This document shows positions 45,358-53,624 of a stretch of 64,000 nt of DNA, in pieces. The first letter of the stretch is position 1, and each line of letters opens with the position of its first letter. The notes under the pieces were generated by a model. That model did no database searches. It worked only from the letters and a program-made list of their open reading frames with translations, and was not told the origin of the DNA. The translations under genes were made by a program, and so were the position numbers. The stretch is taken from positions 1-64,000 of the forward strand of contig JARLJQ010000015.1 in NCBI GenBank assembly GCA_031291115.1, in the 5' to 3' direction. The stretch is from Legionella sp. Lineage in GTDB: Bacteria > Pseudomonadota > Gammaproteobacteria > Legionellales > Legionellaceae.

Positions 45358-48300
45358 ATGCCGGAGCAATTTGTGAGTTCGATTAAATTATTAGAAACTG
45401 TTCTTTTAAGGCTTAAAAATGCTTGTTATGCACAGGCAGCACTGGATGAAACTGAATCTAATGCCATCAATGTTTGGTTGTATTTCCATGCATTTCTTAA
45501 TTATTATAAGCAAAATAAAGATCTTGCTGCTGATACTGAATGGAACCTTTTGTATGAAACAATTGAAACCCTGACTGCTACTCATTCACTTTTATTCGAT
45601 TTAGTACTTCAACTCATTACACTTTATGATGTCTTAAGTGTTCATTCTCCGCACGCAGAGCGTGCTCAGAGGCTTTTCAAGCTACTTAATAAACTACCTG
45701 ATTTTGTATTGGATAAAATTAATATTAATCTACGGACTCCAATTCAAAAAGGAGTAATTGCTTTGTTTTCAACGCAATTACTTAAAAATGAAATTATGAG
45801 TGATGAGGACGTTATTTCTGCTTTTGAAACCAAAGTTAATAAGAAATATGCTCCTGATGTTATTGGCTCTGTGAAGAATTTGCTGCGTAGCACCACCTCT
45901 TTAATTAATGATGAAGAGCAAATTAATTTATTCCTGTTGGTGATTAACTCTTTTGGTTTTGGTTTGTTTGATGAGAAAGAATTAACCCTACTCATTCGTA
46001 ATTTAGTAGTACAAGCTCGAGATAAAGAGTCTTTTGTTAAACAGTTCCTTATATCTTATCAGAACGCTTACGATCGTTTTTCTATAGAGCTAATAGGAAA
46101 AAGTTTTTTGCTTCGCGGCGTGGCTTTCCTTTTTCCTGTGTTAGATGAGCAATTGTCTCTTGGACGACTGCAAGAGCTGATTTTAGAAACAAAGTTTGAA
46201 TTGAAAAATCCTAATCATGGTCTGCATAGATTTCAGTATGACTGTTATCATTTTATTTCTATGGTTTATAAAGATGACATAGACGCTATTGAACGACTGG
46301 CCTTCAATCGAGCCCTACTTCCAGGGACAATACAAATTTTAAGCCGCAATTTAATCGCTGACTCAAAACTATTAAAATCAGATCCCTTGCAGCACTTGCC
46401 TTTACTCTTACGATTGAGGTTATTGGAGCAAAATATTTTAGTGCAAAACGAATTCACTCAATTTGTGGCTCTATTCTTGCGCGTTAATAAAAATGCGCCA
46501 GCATACCAACAAAGAAATCCTATGCTGTTCTTCATTAAGTATCATCATGTAATGATGCAATTAATTGAAGTAATGGGTGTCGAGGGTATTTTATATATGC
46601 GTCAGCATTTAGCCGGTACGGTGTTGTATCTTGAACGAGGTTTGAAATCTATCCCTGTGCATTCTGAACTTACCCTTCGTCCATTAGCTGATTATTTTGC
46701 CTCACTTAAGTTGCGAGTTAAGGAACATCCAGAGCAAATAAAGGCGTTTAAAACGTGTATTATTATTTTAGGAACCTTAATCGATTTGGATAGTAAGGCC
46801 TCAAATCCGCAGGATTGTCAGTCAATGTATCTGGAGCAATCAAAGGGTAAAATGCCGCAAGAATTTCTTCTGGCACTTACCATAATTTTGTTACAGAAAA
46901 TAATGTGCGACGAGCAAAGTCTTCTTGAACCGTCTGAAATCTCTAATCTCTTTGAGCGAATAGAGCCAATACAATGCGCTCAGCTTGTAGTGGCCAGTAA
47001 GTTTATGTTAGAAAAATCGTATCGTGAGGTGTATTTGAGTTTGTTGCGGCTTGATTTCACCGCAGGAGATGTGGCTGACTTTTTACATAATACACAGCAA
47101 AGAAATGAAATCGGCCGAAGTTTAGCCCTGCATAATCAGTCTATAAGAACCAACTTACTCGCCCAGGGTATTTCACCTGTAACTGCTTTACAGTATGACA
47201 AAAGATTAGAGTTTGTTGTCTTGCCTGAAAACTTCAGCCAAATTACTCAGGCGAATCAGTTGCTTCGTTTATGGTCTTATTTGAAACAGATAGGGGCAGA
47301 AGCGCAGAGGATTATTGCAAGCTATCCGAATGATTTTTCAGCTGATAAGAACAGAATAATGGCAATACAGCGCTGTATAAATGAATTGCAGCAAATGCTC
47401 CAAAGCGCTGAGTCCTTAGACCTTGTGAACGTTCTGAAGAAAAAAATGGCTCAAGCGCTTATCAATAAAGTGATTCGTAATATTGAGGCTTTAATTGATC
47501 ATAATGCCAATACATCCGATATCTTTAAGCAATGTGCTCGGGAGATACGAGCAATAGACCAAGATGCACGTCAACATAATGAGGTTGAATTTGAAAATAA
47601 AATGGTGATGCACCATTTTAGTGTGGAACAATGGCAGAAAGAAAAAGGAATGACTTTCTTTTTAGGTGATGCGGTTGGTTGCTGTCTGGCAACCAACGAT
47701 AAACAATTTAACGCCATGGTGCAACGAAGAATGGATGATGCGATGTTGTTCCATGTAGTTGTTGATAAATCAACCGGGCGACCAGTTTCTTTAGTTTGGC
47801 TCTATTTGGCTAAAACCACCGATAATAAGATTGTCCTGATAGCGAATTTTTTTGAAACGGGTGCCAAATTTGAATCCAATGAGCCCGTGAGATTAGCGCT
47901 AATAAATGGTTTGCTGCAATTTACACAACGATATTGTGATGATAATCCAGGTATTGATGCATTTTATATGCAGCCTATGGGTTATGGATGTCACTGTGAT
48001 GATTTGGAGGAGTATCCACTCGCTTATAGAGAGCTTCTTGATAAAGTAGGTGGACCTTATATTCCAGGAAGTGGATTCTCTGAAGTGAATAAAGATGCGT
48101 CACAGGCTCTTACTCAGGATAAATATTATCTTACTTCTTTGACGAAAACACGCTTTCATCTTTTCAATTCTCAAATATTAGCTGCAAATCAGGCAACTAA
48201 ACCTAATGTGGTGAGCAAAGAATTACTGCTTCAACGAGTCGTTTTAGCCTTATCAGAATATAAGACCGTGGAAAAAGTAAAGCAGGCAGTAATTGATCGG

Positions 48301-48480
48301 CATCGACTGGAATTGTCACCATTTTATGAGGAAGCTTTAGAACAGGATGCAGGCTTTGCGAAGGAAATAACCGATATTTTATTGCGACAAAGCGCTCCCA
48401 ATCCTCATTTGTTTTTTCAAAAAATTAAGATTGGTTCTGAGGATAGGCATTTAAAATTTACTCCACAGCCTATACTTTAA
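45358..48480 (+). CDS. Large helical protein with acyltransferase-like C-terminal region; candidate effector
   Basis: 1040 residues, no signal peptide. Residues 1 to about 740 are helical without recognised family. From about 750 to 930 a mixed alpha/beta region: FHVVVDKSTGRPVSLVWLYL, IVLIANFFETGAKF, ALINGLLQFTQRYC and IDAFYMQPMGYGCHCDDL. Alternating strands, a helix and a strand with this spacing are reminiscent of GNAT-type or similar acyltransferase folds, but no acetyl-CoA loop is evident. A Cys/His-rich stretch (GYGCHCDD) could bind metal or be catalytic. The tail is helical. Adjacent to the M48/kinase gene, convergent. Effector status is inferred from size, composition and company. ATG at 45358; a GATAATATA lies about 20 bp upstream. 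Confidence 0.7.
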   Translation: MPEQFVSSIKLLETVLLRLKNACYAQAALDETESNAINVWLYFHAFLNYYKQNKDLAADTEWNLLYETIETLTATHSLLFDLVLQLITLYDVLSVHSPHAERAQRLFKLLNKLPDFVLDKININLRTPIQKGVIALFSTQLLKNEIMSDEDVISAFETKVNKKYAPDVIGSVKNLLRSTTSLINDEEQINLFLLVINSFGFGLFDEKELTLLIRNLVVQARDKESFVKQFLISYQNAYDRFSIELIGKSFLLRGVAFLFPVLDEQLSLGRLQELILETKFELKNPNHGLHRFQYDCYHFISMVYKDDIDAIERLAFNRALLPGTIQILSRNLIADSKLLKSDPLQHLPLLLRLRLLEQNILVQNEFTQFVALFLRVNKNAPAYQQRNPMLFFIKYHHVMMQLIEVMGVEGILYMRQHLAGTVLYLERGLKSIPVHSELTLRPLADYFASLKLRVKEHPEQIKAFKTCIIILGTLIDLDSKASNPQDCQSMYLEQSKGKMPQEFLLALTIILLQKIMCDEQSLLEPSEISNLFERIEPIQCAQLVVASKFMLEKSYREVYLSLLRLDFTAGDVADFLHNTQQRNEIGRSLALHNQSIRTNLLAQGISPVTALQYDKRLEFVVLPENFSQITQANQLLRLWSYLKQIGAEAQRIIASYPNDFSADKNRIMAIQRCINELQQMLQSAESLDLVNVLKKKMAQALINKVIRNIEALIDHNANTSDIFKQCAREIRAIDQDARQHNEVEFENKMVMHHFSVEQWQKEKGMTFFLGDAVGCCLATNDKQFNAMVQRRMDDAMLFHVVVDKSTGRPVSLVWLYLAKTTDNKIVLIANFFETGAKFESNEPVRLALINGLLQFTQRYCDDNPGIDAFYMQPMGYGCHCDDLEEYPLAYRELLDKVGGPYIPGSGFSEVNKDASQALTQDKYYLTSLTKTRFHLFNSQILAANQATKPNVVSKELLLQRVVLALSEYKTVEKVKQAVIDRHRLELSPFYEEALEQDAGFAKEITDILLRQSAPNPHLFFQKIKIGSEDRHLKFTPQPIL

Positions 48481-48578
48481 AAACGCTAAAAAGTTAGATT
48501 GCCACGTCACAACGAGCAGTTCTCGCAATTACGGCTCCTACAGCAATGATGGGAGACAATTTTTAGTCTAGATATTGC

Positions 48579-51500
48579 TCAATCAGCTTGGCCTAATCGA
48601 ATGCGTAACCCTACGGCAGTTTTGGCTAGTTCATCCAATTTGTAATGATAAGAACCAAGTTTTTCTCGAATCCCTGCTTCTAGAAGCGGATCGACCTGTT
48701 TAGTGGCAAGAATGGCGGCAAAAATTTTCTTTAATTTTTCAGGGTCTGAGCCCAGTCTGTTGAGATAATTACCTAGAGCTAATAAACCTCTTTTAATGCT
48801 ACCAAGAAAACGTTTAGCCTCTTCAAAAGCGGAGTCATAGTTTTCCTGTGTCGCTGCATATTCTCTAATTTGTTTTTCACTCAATTCTGCTAAGAGTTTG
48901 GCATTTAATTGTGCTGAACTAAAAGGTTTATGAGTTTCCCAAAGAGCTTGGCCTATTAAATGGCCTAGAAGAGTTTTTTGCCAGGGTACTAAAGGTTCAC
49001 CCATGCCACCAAAATCAAAATTTCCTACTTCAAAAAGCTCGTTATCGGAGGAAGAGCTAGCACCCGCAGCAGAATGGCTAGCACTTTTAGCTCTGACGAT
49101 TTTTTGCTGACCGCCATGGCGATCGTTATCTGTAGGCCCACCTGTTAACAAATTAAATAATTCTGCTGTTAGAATTGCTTCGGCTGCAGAAAGTTCCATA
49201 CCTTTCAACTCTTCTGATAATTTAAGATCATTAAAATGAATTCCAGGAACAATCTGGGTTTCTTTGTAATGGCGCCCATGTCCTACCCAGCCAGCTACTC
49301 CAAATCTAAAGCGATGGTGATTCACCGAAATTTCTAAACCTTGATAGACTTTTTGGGCTACTAACTGTTGTTTCGCGGCGATATCCATATCAACCTCTTT
49401 CTTAGAAGAAAGGGCAGCCTCATGTTGCATATCATCCACAGATTTAAAAATCGCATTTTTATTAATTAAGATTTTTGCAGCACGATCTAAGATCATAAAC
49501 TCATCCTGTGCCTGCTCGACAACATGAGCTCTCAAAAAAGTAATGGCAGTTTCCGCACCGGATTGTTTGTAAGCCTGCATAGTAACGCCATAAGATCCGG
49601 AACCTAACATTTCACCCATTAATTGGATAGGATCACGAGCCTGAGGCAGATAAAAATTTTCTGACCATTCGTGTATTTCCCAGCGTTCAGGTGGTGCTGC
49701 ATTGGTTTTAGAGGCCTTTAAAGTTTCTTTGATGTCTTCTGGGGTTTCCGGGTGGCTCTCAATAGCCTGGGCTAGCTTTCGACCAGCAGGTCCCATCGCT
49801 TCAAGTACCTGTCTCAGGGCTTCACCGCGAGGCGAAAGTGAGGAGCTGCTCAAATGATGCGTTTTTGCATTGGCAACTAACATAGCTGAGAGAATCAATT
49901 GTTCTCGCGATTCAAGACTGATTTTGTGGTGGGGATTTTGTGCAAGCTCTTCTAGTGCTTCTAAATAAGACTCTACAATTTGGCGACTTTCTTTATCCTG
50001 GCGATAGTCATCCACTCTATGACCAATCAAAGCATTGGCGAGCATCATCAGAGGATTAAATACAGAGGGAACCCCAAAAATATTATCTAAGACATATTTT
50101 TTGCCTTCAGCAATTGTTTTAGGTTTTTCGGCTGGAAATAGAAGTTGATCAACAACTAAAATTTGTTGTTCAAAACTTAAATCGTAGAAGTTGTCTCGTA
50201 AATTGAGCAGGTGATTTTTTAAATTGGGTGTTAGTTTAGATGGTACTTTTTCAAGCAAGCGCATATAAATTTTATCTAAAGAGTGTTGATTATTTTTTTG
50301 CAATAAAAAGTCGATAAGCTCTAAGCATAAGGTTGCATCTTGGGGGGCTGCACTAATAATAAATTCAGCAAGAGGTCCTAGAATAACGCCATTTTTTAAT
50401 AATTTTGAAGTAACACGTTGATTTATTTGATCGCGAACATAATAACTTAATGATTTTTGGGCTTGGATTTTCTCGATAAACTTCTTCAAGATGGCAGTAA
50501 CAAGATTGATACTTTTATCGGATCTAAATAAAGCATCAATATCGGTTTTTGCATGATGTTCGAAATCAACTGTGCCATTATCTTTTCCAAAAAGTTCACT
50601 TAAAGCGTTACTGTATTCCTCAATAACCCAGTTTCTAAAGAATGGGCGATCTAATTTCGTATGATTGCTAAGCACAACTTTGGAAAAACTATAATTGTCG
50701 ACCAGATAAGGTTGGCCTATTGTGATAGTTTGAGAATCCAGTAAGCGATCCAGTATTGCCCTTTTTTCTGGAGGATTGCCTTTCTGCTGCTGATACAAAA
50801 TTTTAATTTTTTCTTCTAGGGCGCTTAGTTTAATAGGATCTTGCACAAGCTCTCCTCTATCATAGAAAAGCCCTAGGCATTGAATAAGATAGTTGAGATT
50901 GTTGGATTGAAGCGCTTGATAATAAAGATGTTCCTCGGCTCGATAAACTTGATTTTCATAAAGTTTAAATAATTCATTAGCGTCATCTAAGGAGTGACGA
51001 GAATTTAATAATTCGTGTGAATTAAGATATTTTGAAAGATAGAGATAGTCTTCAAAAGAAAAGTGAGGATGAGCAAGGGAAGACAGCGCTTGATAGGCCG
51101 CAAAGAGCCATATCGAGGTATAAGGATTAGAAGCTTCAATTTTTAATAAAATATTTATAGGATCGCTTATACCTGAACTTCCAACAGCCGATGAGGAGCT
51201 ACTCTTAGCTTCTTCTTGTTCTTCCTGCGCAGTAGGCATAAAACTTTTATAGTCCGGCAGTTTCCATCTTCTTTCTAGAGGAGGAAGAGTTCCTTTTTTG
51301 GTGAACCCTGCAATATAAGTTTTGCGTTTCTCGCCAGAATTTGTTTGATAGCCAAAATCTTTATAGGGGATAGAGAGCGCTTGGTTTACTGTTACATAAA
51401 AAGAAATCTTGTCATTTGCAAGTTCAGAAAGTTCATAGTGATATTCATTTTTCTTAAAATTTTTCATCGCAAACAGAACAAAGGGATGAAATACGGAAAT

Positions 51501-53315
51501 TTTCAGGCCATACCAGGCGCGTTCATTATGAAATTCAGAGTTGCTATGAGCGCTTGACACCAATTTCTTGAACATTTCCTTAGCTAACTCAGGATTTTTT
51601 GCTTTAAAGATTTCCAGTTGCTCAATGATTCTTTCTGCAAATAAAAACCCACCTTCATAAAGTGTTAGTTCAAAACGAAAATATTCTAGGTAACTTGCAA
51701 TGAATTGATCGAAGTTTGTTTCTAACAGTTTCCAATCGACGACTAATTTTTCGGAAAGCGCATCTTTTTTATCTAAATAACGTTTAGCTTCAGCAAAAGA
51801 CTGAAATCTTTTTTCAATCGGTTTAGGTGCCGTACCAAAATAAATGATGCCTTCTCTTATTGTGCCCTCTGCTATGTCGCCATAATAGTTGGAGTAGGGC
51901 AGCAGTTCTGCTTCAATTAAAGCGTCTAATTCATTTTCATAGCCGAGAGTTCTCTTTTCTTCTTCGGAGTAGCGCGTTTTCACCAGATTTAAGATACCCA
52001 AGAACGCTAAGGCCTCTCTAACTTCTTTGGATGCTTTCGAGCAACTGAGATGCAGATTCCAGGGGAGAACCGCTTCAGTTGATTTAAATAAGCTGGAAAA
52101 ATAAGGAGGTTGTACCTTAGGAAAGCCTTGAATATTTAAGCTGGAATTTCTACAAAGATTTATAACTCTTTTATTCAATAGCTCTTTATTAGCTTCGATT
52201 AATAGTTTAAGTTCTGAAGCTGCATGGGTAATTTCAGGCAGCGTCTTCGCTTGTACGAAACAATCAATTAAAGTCTGGAAGCGAGCTAAAGTTCCGAAAA
52301 GTAGCGGCCTTTGGGGACTATATTTATTTAAATTTAATCTATTGCCTATACCGAGATAAGCATTGTATATAAATTGAACTTCTCCGAAGGGGTTATTAGC
52401 ATCCTGCGACTTAGGCCACTGTAGTAAAAAAATCTCAATGAGTTCTCCGAAGGCTGTTGCTTCAGACTCGCTAAGATTTTTCCACTGCAGGCCTAGCTCT
52501 TGTAATTTTTTTGCTAGTTGCCCCACTCTTTTTCTAAAAAATTTATCAGATTGCGGTTTACTAAGTGTTTCATTGTTGCGTATATATGCTAATAAAATTT
52601 TTATTTTTTGAGTAGGCGTTGCAGTAGCATAATGTTGCTGGTCTAGCATTTCAACTAAGAAATAAGGAAAGCGTGGTTTTGTTGGATCCTCATCTTTGAA
52701 CTCTTCGATATAAGCAGGAAGAGGATTAGCTTTGGTTTGTTTTAGACCTTTTTCTTTTTCATAACGCGCTAAAACATTGCCCATATTTTTAATACGCAGA
52801 GCATTATTTGGATGAGGATCGAATAAATAAGCAAAAGAATGACTTTCTGGATCCTCTCGTTGAAATAAAGAAATAAGACCGGTTCTCTGATAGCCGGCTC
52901 TATCAAGTGCTTCGATGCTGGCGAAATCGCAGAGGCTTTCCTCAACCTTATTATTCTCATGGTCCTGATGCTCTTTAGCCAGTTCAATATGCATGAGCTC
53001 ATGAGCAAGAATTCCCGCTATCTCATCTTCTATTTTCGCCTTTTCTAATAACCCTTTATTAACTACTAAGATAGGAGGCCGGCCTTCTGTAATCACAAAG
53101 GCATTGGCTGAAGGTTCTCCGGAGATATAAATGCGAAGGTTAGCGATATTAACCTTTTTAGGCGCCAGTCTTGCCAGGATAAGCCTGATATGAGCACTTG
53201 CCTTTGCAGCGTAGTCGCAGTTGTCGGGAAGAATTTGACTTTCTTCGCGAAAAAAATCAGGTAATTCGCCTTTGGCGACGCTAATATTGAGAAGTCTGTC
53301 ATAGTCAATGGGCAT
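48579..53315 (-). CDS. M48-type metallopeptidase fused to kinase-like domain; candidate effector
   Basis: 1578 residues, no signal or membrane segment. N-terminal peptidase domain: GILAHELMHIE with H105, E106, H109, then VEESLCDFASIEALDRAGY, where Glu126 is the likely third zinc ligand and Asp130 the conserved Asp; this is the M48 layout (HExxH...ExxxD...AGY) but without HtpX/Ste24 helices. The middle (about 200-1200) is helical, with a Ser-rich linker near 710. C-terminal domain: Gly-loop MLGSGSYGVTMQA (G1238, G1240, G1243), TDNDRHGGQQ (D1398-R-H), and GNFDFGGM (D1434-F-G). DRHxxN followed by DFG is the lipid/protein kinase signature; Gln1403 replaces the Asn. A Ser/Ala-rich insert lies between the last two motifs. 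The combination is not one I know. Convergent with the 1040-residue gene. Confidence 0.8.
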   Translation of the reverse strand: MPIDYDRLLNISVAKGELPDFFREESQILPDNCDYAAKASAHIRLILARLAPKKVNIANLRIYISGEPSANAFVITEGRPPILVVNKGLLEKAKIEDEIAGILAHELMHIELAKEHQDHENNKVEESLCDFASIEALDRAGYQRTGLISLFQREDPESHSFAYLFDPHPNNALRIKNMGNVLARYEKEKGLKQTKANPLPAYIEEFKDEDPTKPRFPYFLVEMLDQQHYATATPTQKIKILLAYIRNNETLSKPQSDKFFRKRVGQLAKKLQELGLQWKNLSESEATAFGELIEIFLLQWPKSQDANNPFGEVQFIYNAYLGIGNRLNLNKYSPQRPLLFGTLARFQTLIDCFVQAKTLPEITHAASELKLLIEANKELLNKRVINLCRNSSLNIQGFPKVQPPYFSSLFKSTEAVLPWNLHLSCSKASKEVREALAFLGILNLVKTRYSEEEKRTLGYENELDALIEAELLPYSNYYGDIAEGTIREGIIYFGTAPKPIEKRFQSFAEAKRYLDKKDALSEKLVVDWKLLETNFDQFIASYLEYFRFELTLYEGGFLFAERIIEQLEIFKAKNPELAKEMFKKLVSSAHSNSEFHNERAWYGLKISVFHPFVLFAMKNFKKNEYHYELSELANDKISFYVTVNQALSIPYKDFGYQTNSGEKRKTYIAGFTKKGTLPPLERRWKLPDYKSFMPTAQEEQEEAKSSSSSAVGSSGISDPINILLKIEASNPYTSIWLFAAYQALSSLAHPHFSFEDYLYLSKYLNSHELLNSRHSLDDANELFKLYENQVYRAEEHLYYQALQSNNLNYLIQCLGLFYDRGELVQDPIKLSALEEKIKILYQQQKGNPPEKRAILDRLLDSQTITIGQPYLVDNYSFSKVVLSNHTKLDRPFFRNWVIEEYSNALSELFGKDNGTVDFEHHAKTDIDALFRSDKSINLVTAILKKFIEKIQAQKSLSYYVRDQINQRVTSKLLKNGVILGPLAEFIISAAPQDATLCLELIDFLLQKNNQHSLDKIYMRLLEKVPSKLTPNLKNHLLNLRDNFYDLSFEQQILVVDQLLFPAEKPKTIAEGKKYVLDNIFGVPSVFNPLMMLANALIGHRVDDYRQDKESRQIVESYLEALEELAQNPHHKISLESREQLILSAMLVANAKTHHLSSSSLSPRGEALRQVLEAMGPAGRKLAQAIESHPETPEDIKETLKASKTNAAPPERWEIHEWSENFYLPQARDPIQLMGEMLGSGSYGVTMQAYKQSGAETAITFLRAHVVEQAQDEFMILDRAAKILINKNAIFKSVDDMQHEAALSSKKEVDMDIAAKQQLVAQKVYQGLEISVNHHRFRFGVAGWVGHGRHYKETQIVPGIHFNDLKLSEELKGMELSAAEAILTAELFNLLTGGPTDNDRHGGQQKIVRAKSASHSAAGASSSSDNELFEVGNFDFGGMGEPLVPWQKTLLGHLIGQALWETHKPFSSAQLNAKLLAELSEKQIREYAATQENYDSAFEEAKRFLGSIKRGLLALGNYLNRLGSDPEKLKKIFAAILATKQVDPLLEAGIREKLGSYHYKLDELAKTAVGLRIRLGQAD

Positions 53316-53316
53316 G

Positions 53317-53330
53317 AGAGGGCGACCTCT
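53317..53330 (-). promoter_or_regulatory. Hairpin covering the ribosome site of the M48/kinase gene
   Basis: In the mRNA AGAGG, the only Shine-Dalgarno-like sequence, pairs with CCUCU across a 4-base loop, directly before the AUG at 53315. This could limit translation until unfolded. Confidence 0.4.
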
Positions 53331-53348
53331 AAAGTATTTTGTTATAAC

Positions 53349-53367
53349 ATGTATAAATTATATACAT
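53349..53367. promoter_or_regulatory. Inverted repeat in the M48/kinase promoter region
   Basis: ATGTATA and TATACAT arms around AATTA, 34 bp upstream of the start codon. It overlaps possible -10 sequences (TATAAT on the minus strand) and could be a regulator site. Confidence 0.4.
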
Positions 53368-53404
53368 ATTTGAGGGAATATCAATGCCATGTTTGGATTC
53401 GTAA

Positions 53405-53610
53405 GGAAGTAGATCGCATTGCAGTAACGAATTCAAAAAAGAACCAATAAGTCTTGCAATAAGTTATGGCAATGTTAATCAAGCCGCCAAAGAATTGGAT
53501 ATTCCTACCATCATAGGATGGTCAATGAGTAGGCGTATGAAGAAAGAAATCCTCGTGAGTTATAAGACACCGATTGAATCCTGGTTGCAAGCAACCAGGC
53601 TATCGCAAAG
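53405..53610 (+). pseudogene. Remnant of an IS3-type transposase OrfA (HTH part)
   Basis: The frame from 53405 reads NEFKKEPISLAISYGNVNQA then AKELDIPT..GW, which matches the helix-turn-helix of IS3/IS911 OrfA proteins (EFK.EAV.LA...G...AA..LGI...TL..W). There is no start, the rest of OrfA and OrfB are missing, and no terminal repeats were found. A fragment left by an old insertion between two effector-like genes. Confidence 0.6.
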
Positions 53611-53624
53611 ACGGATAATACCGG

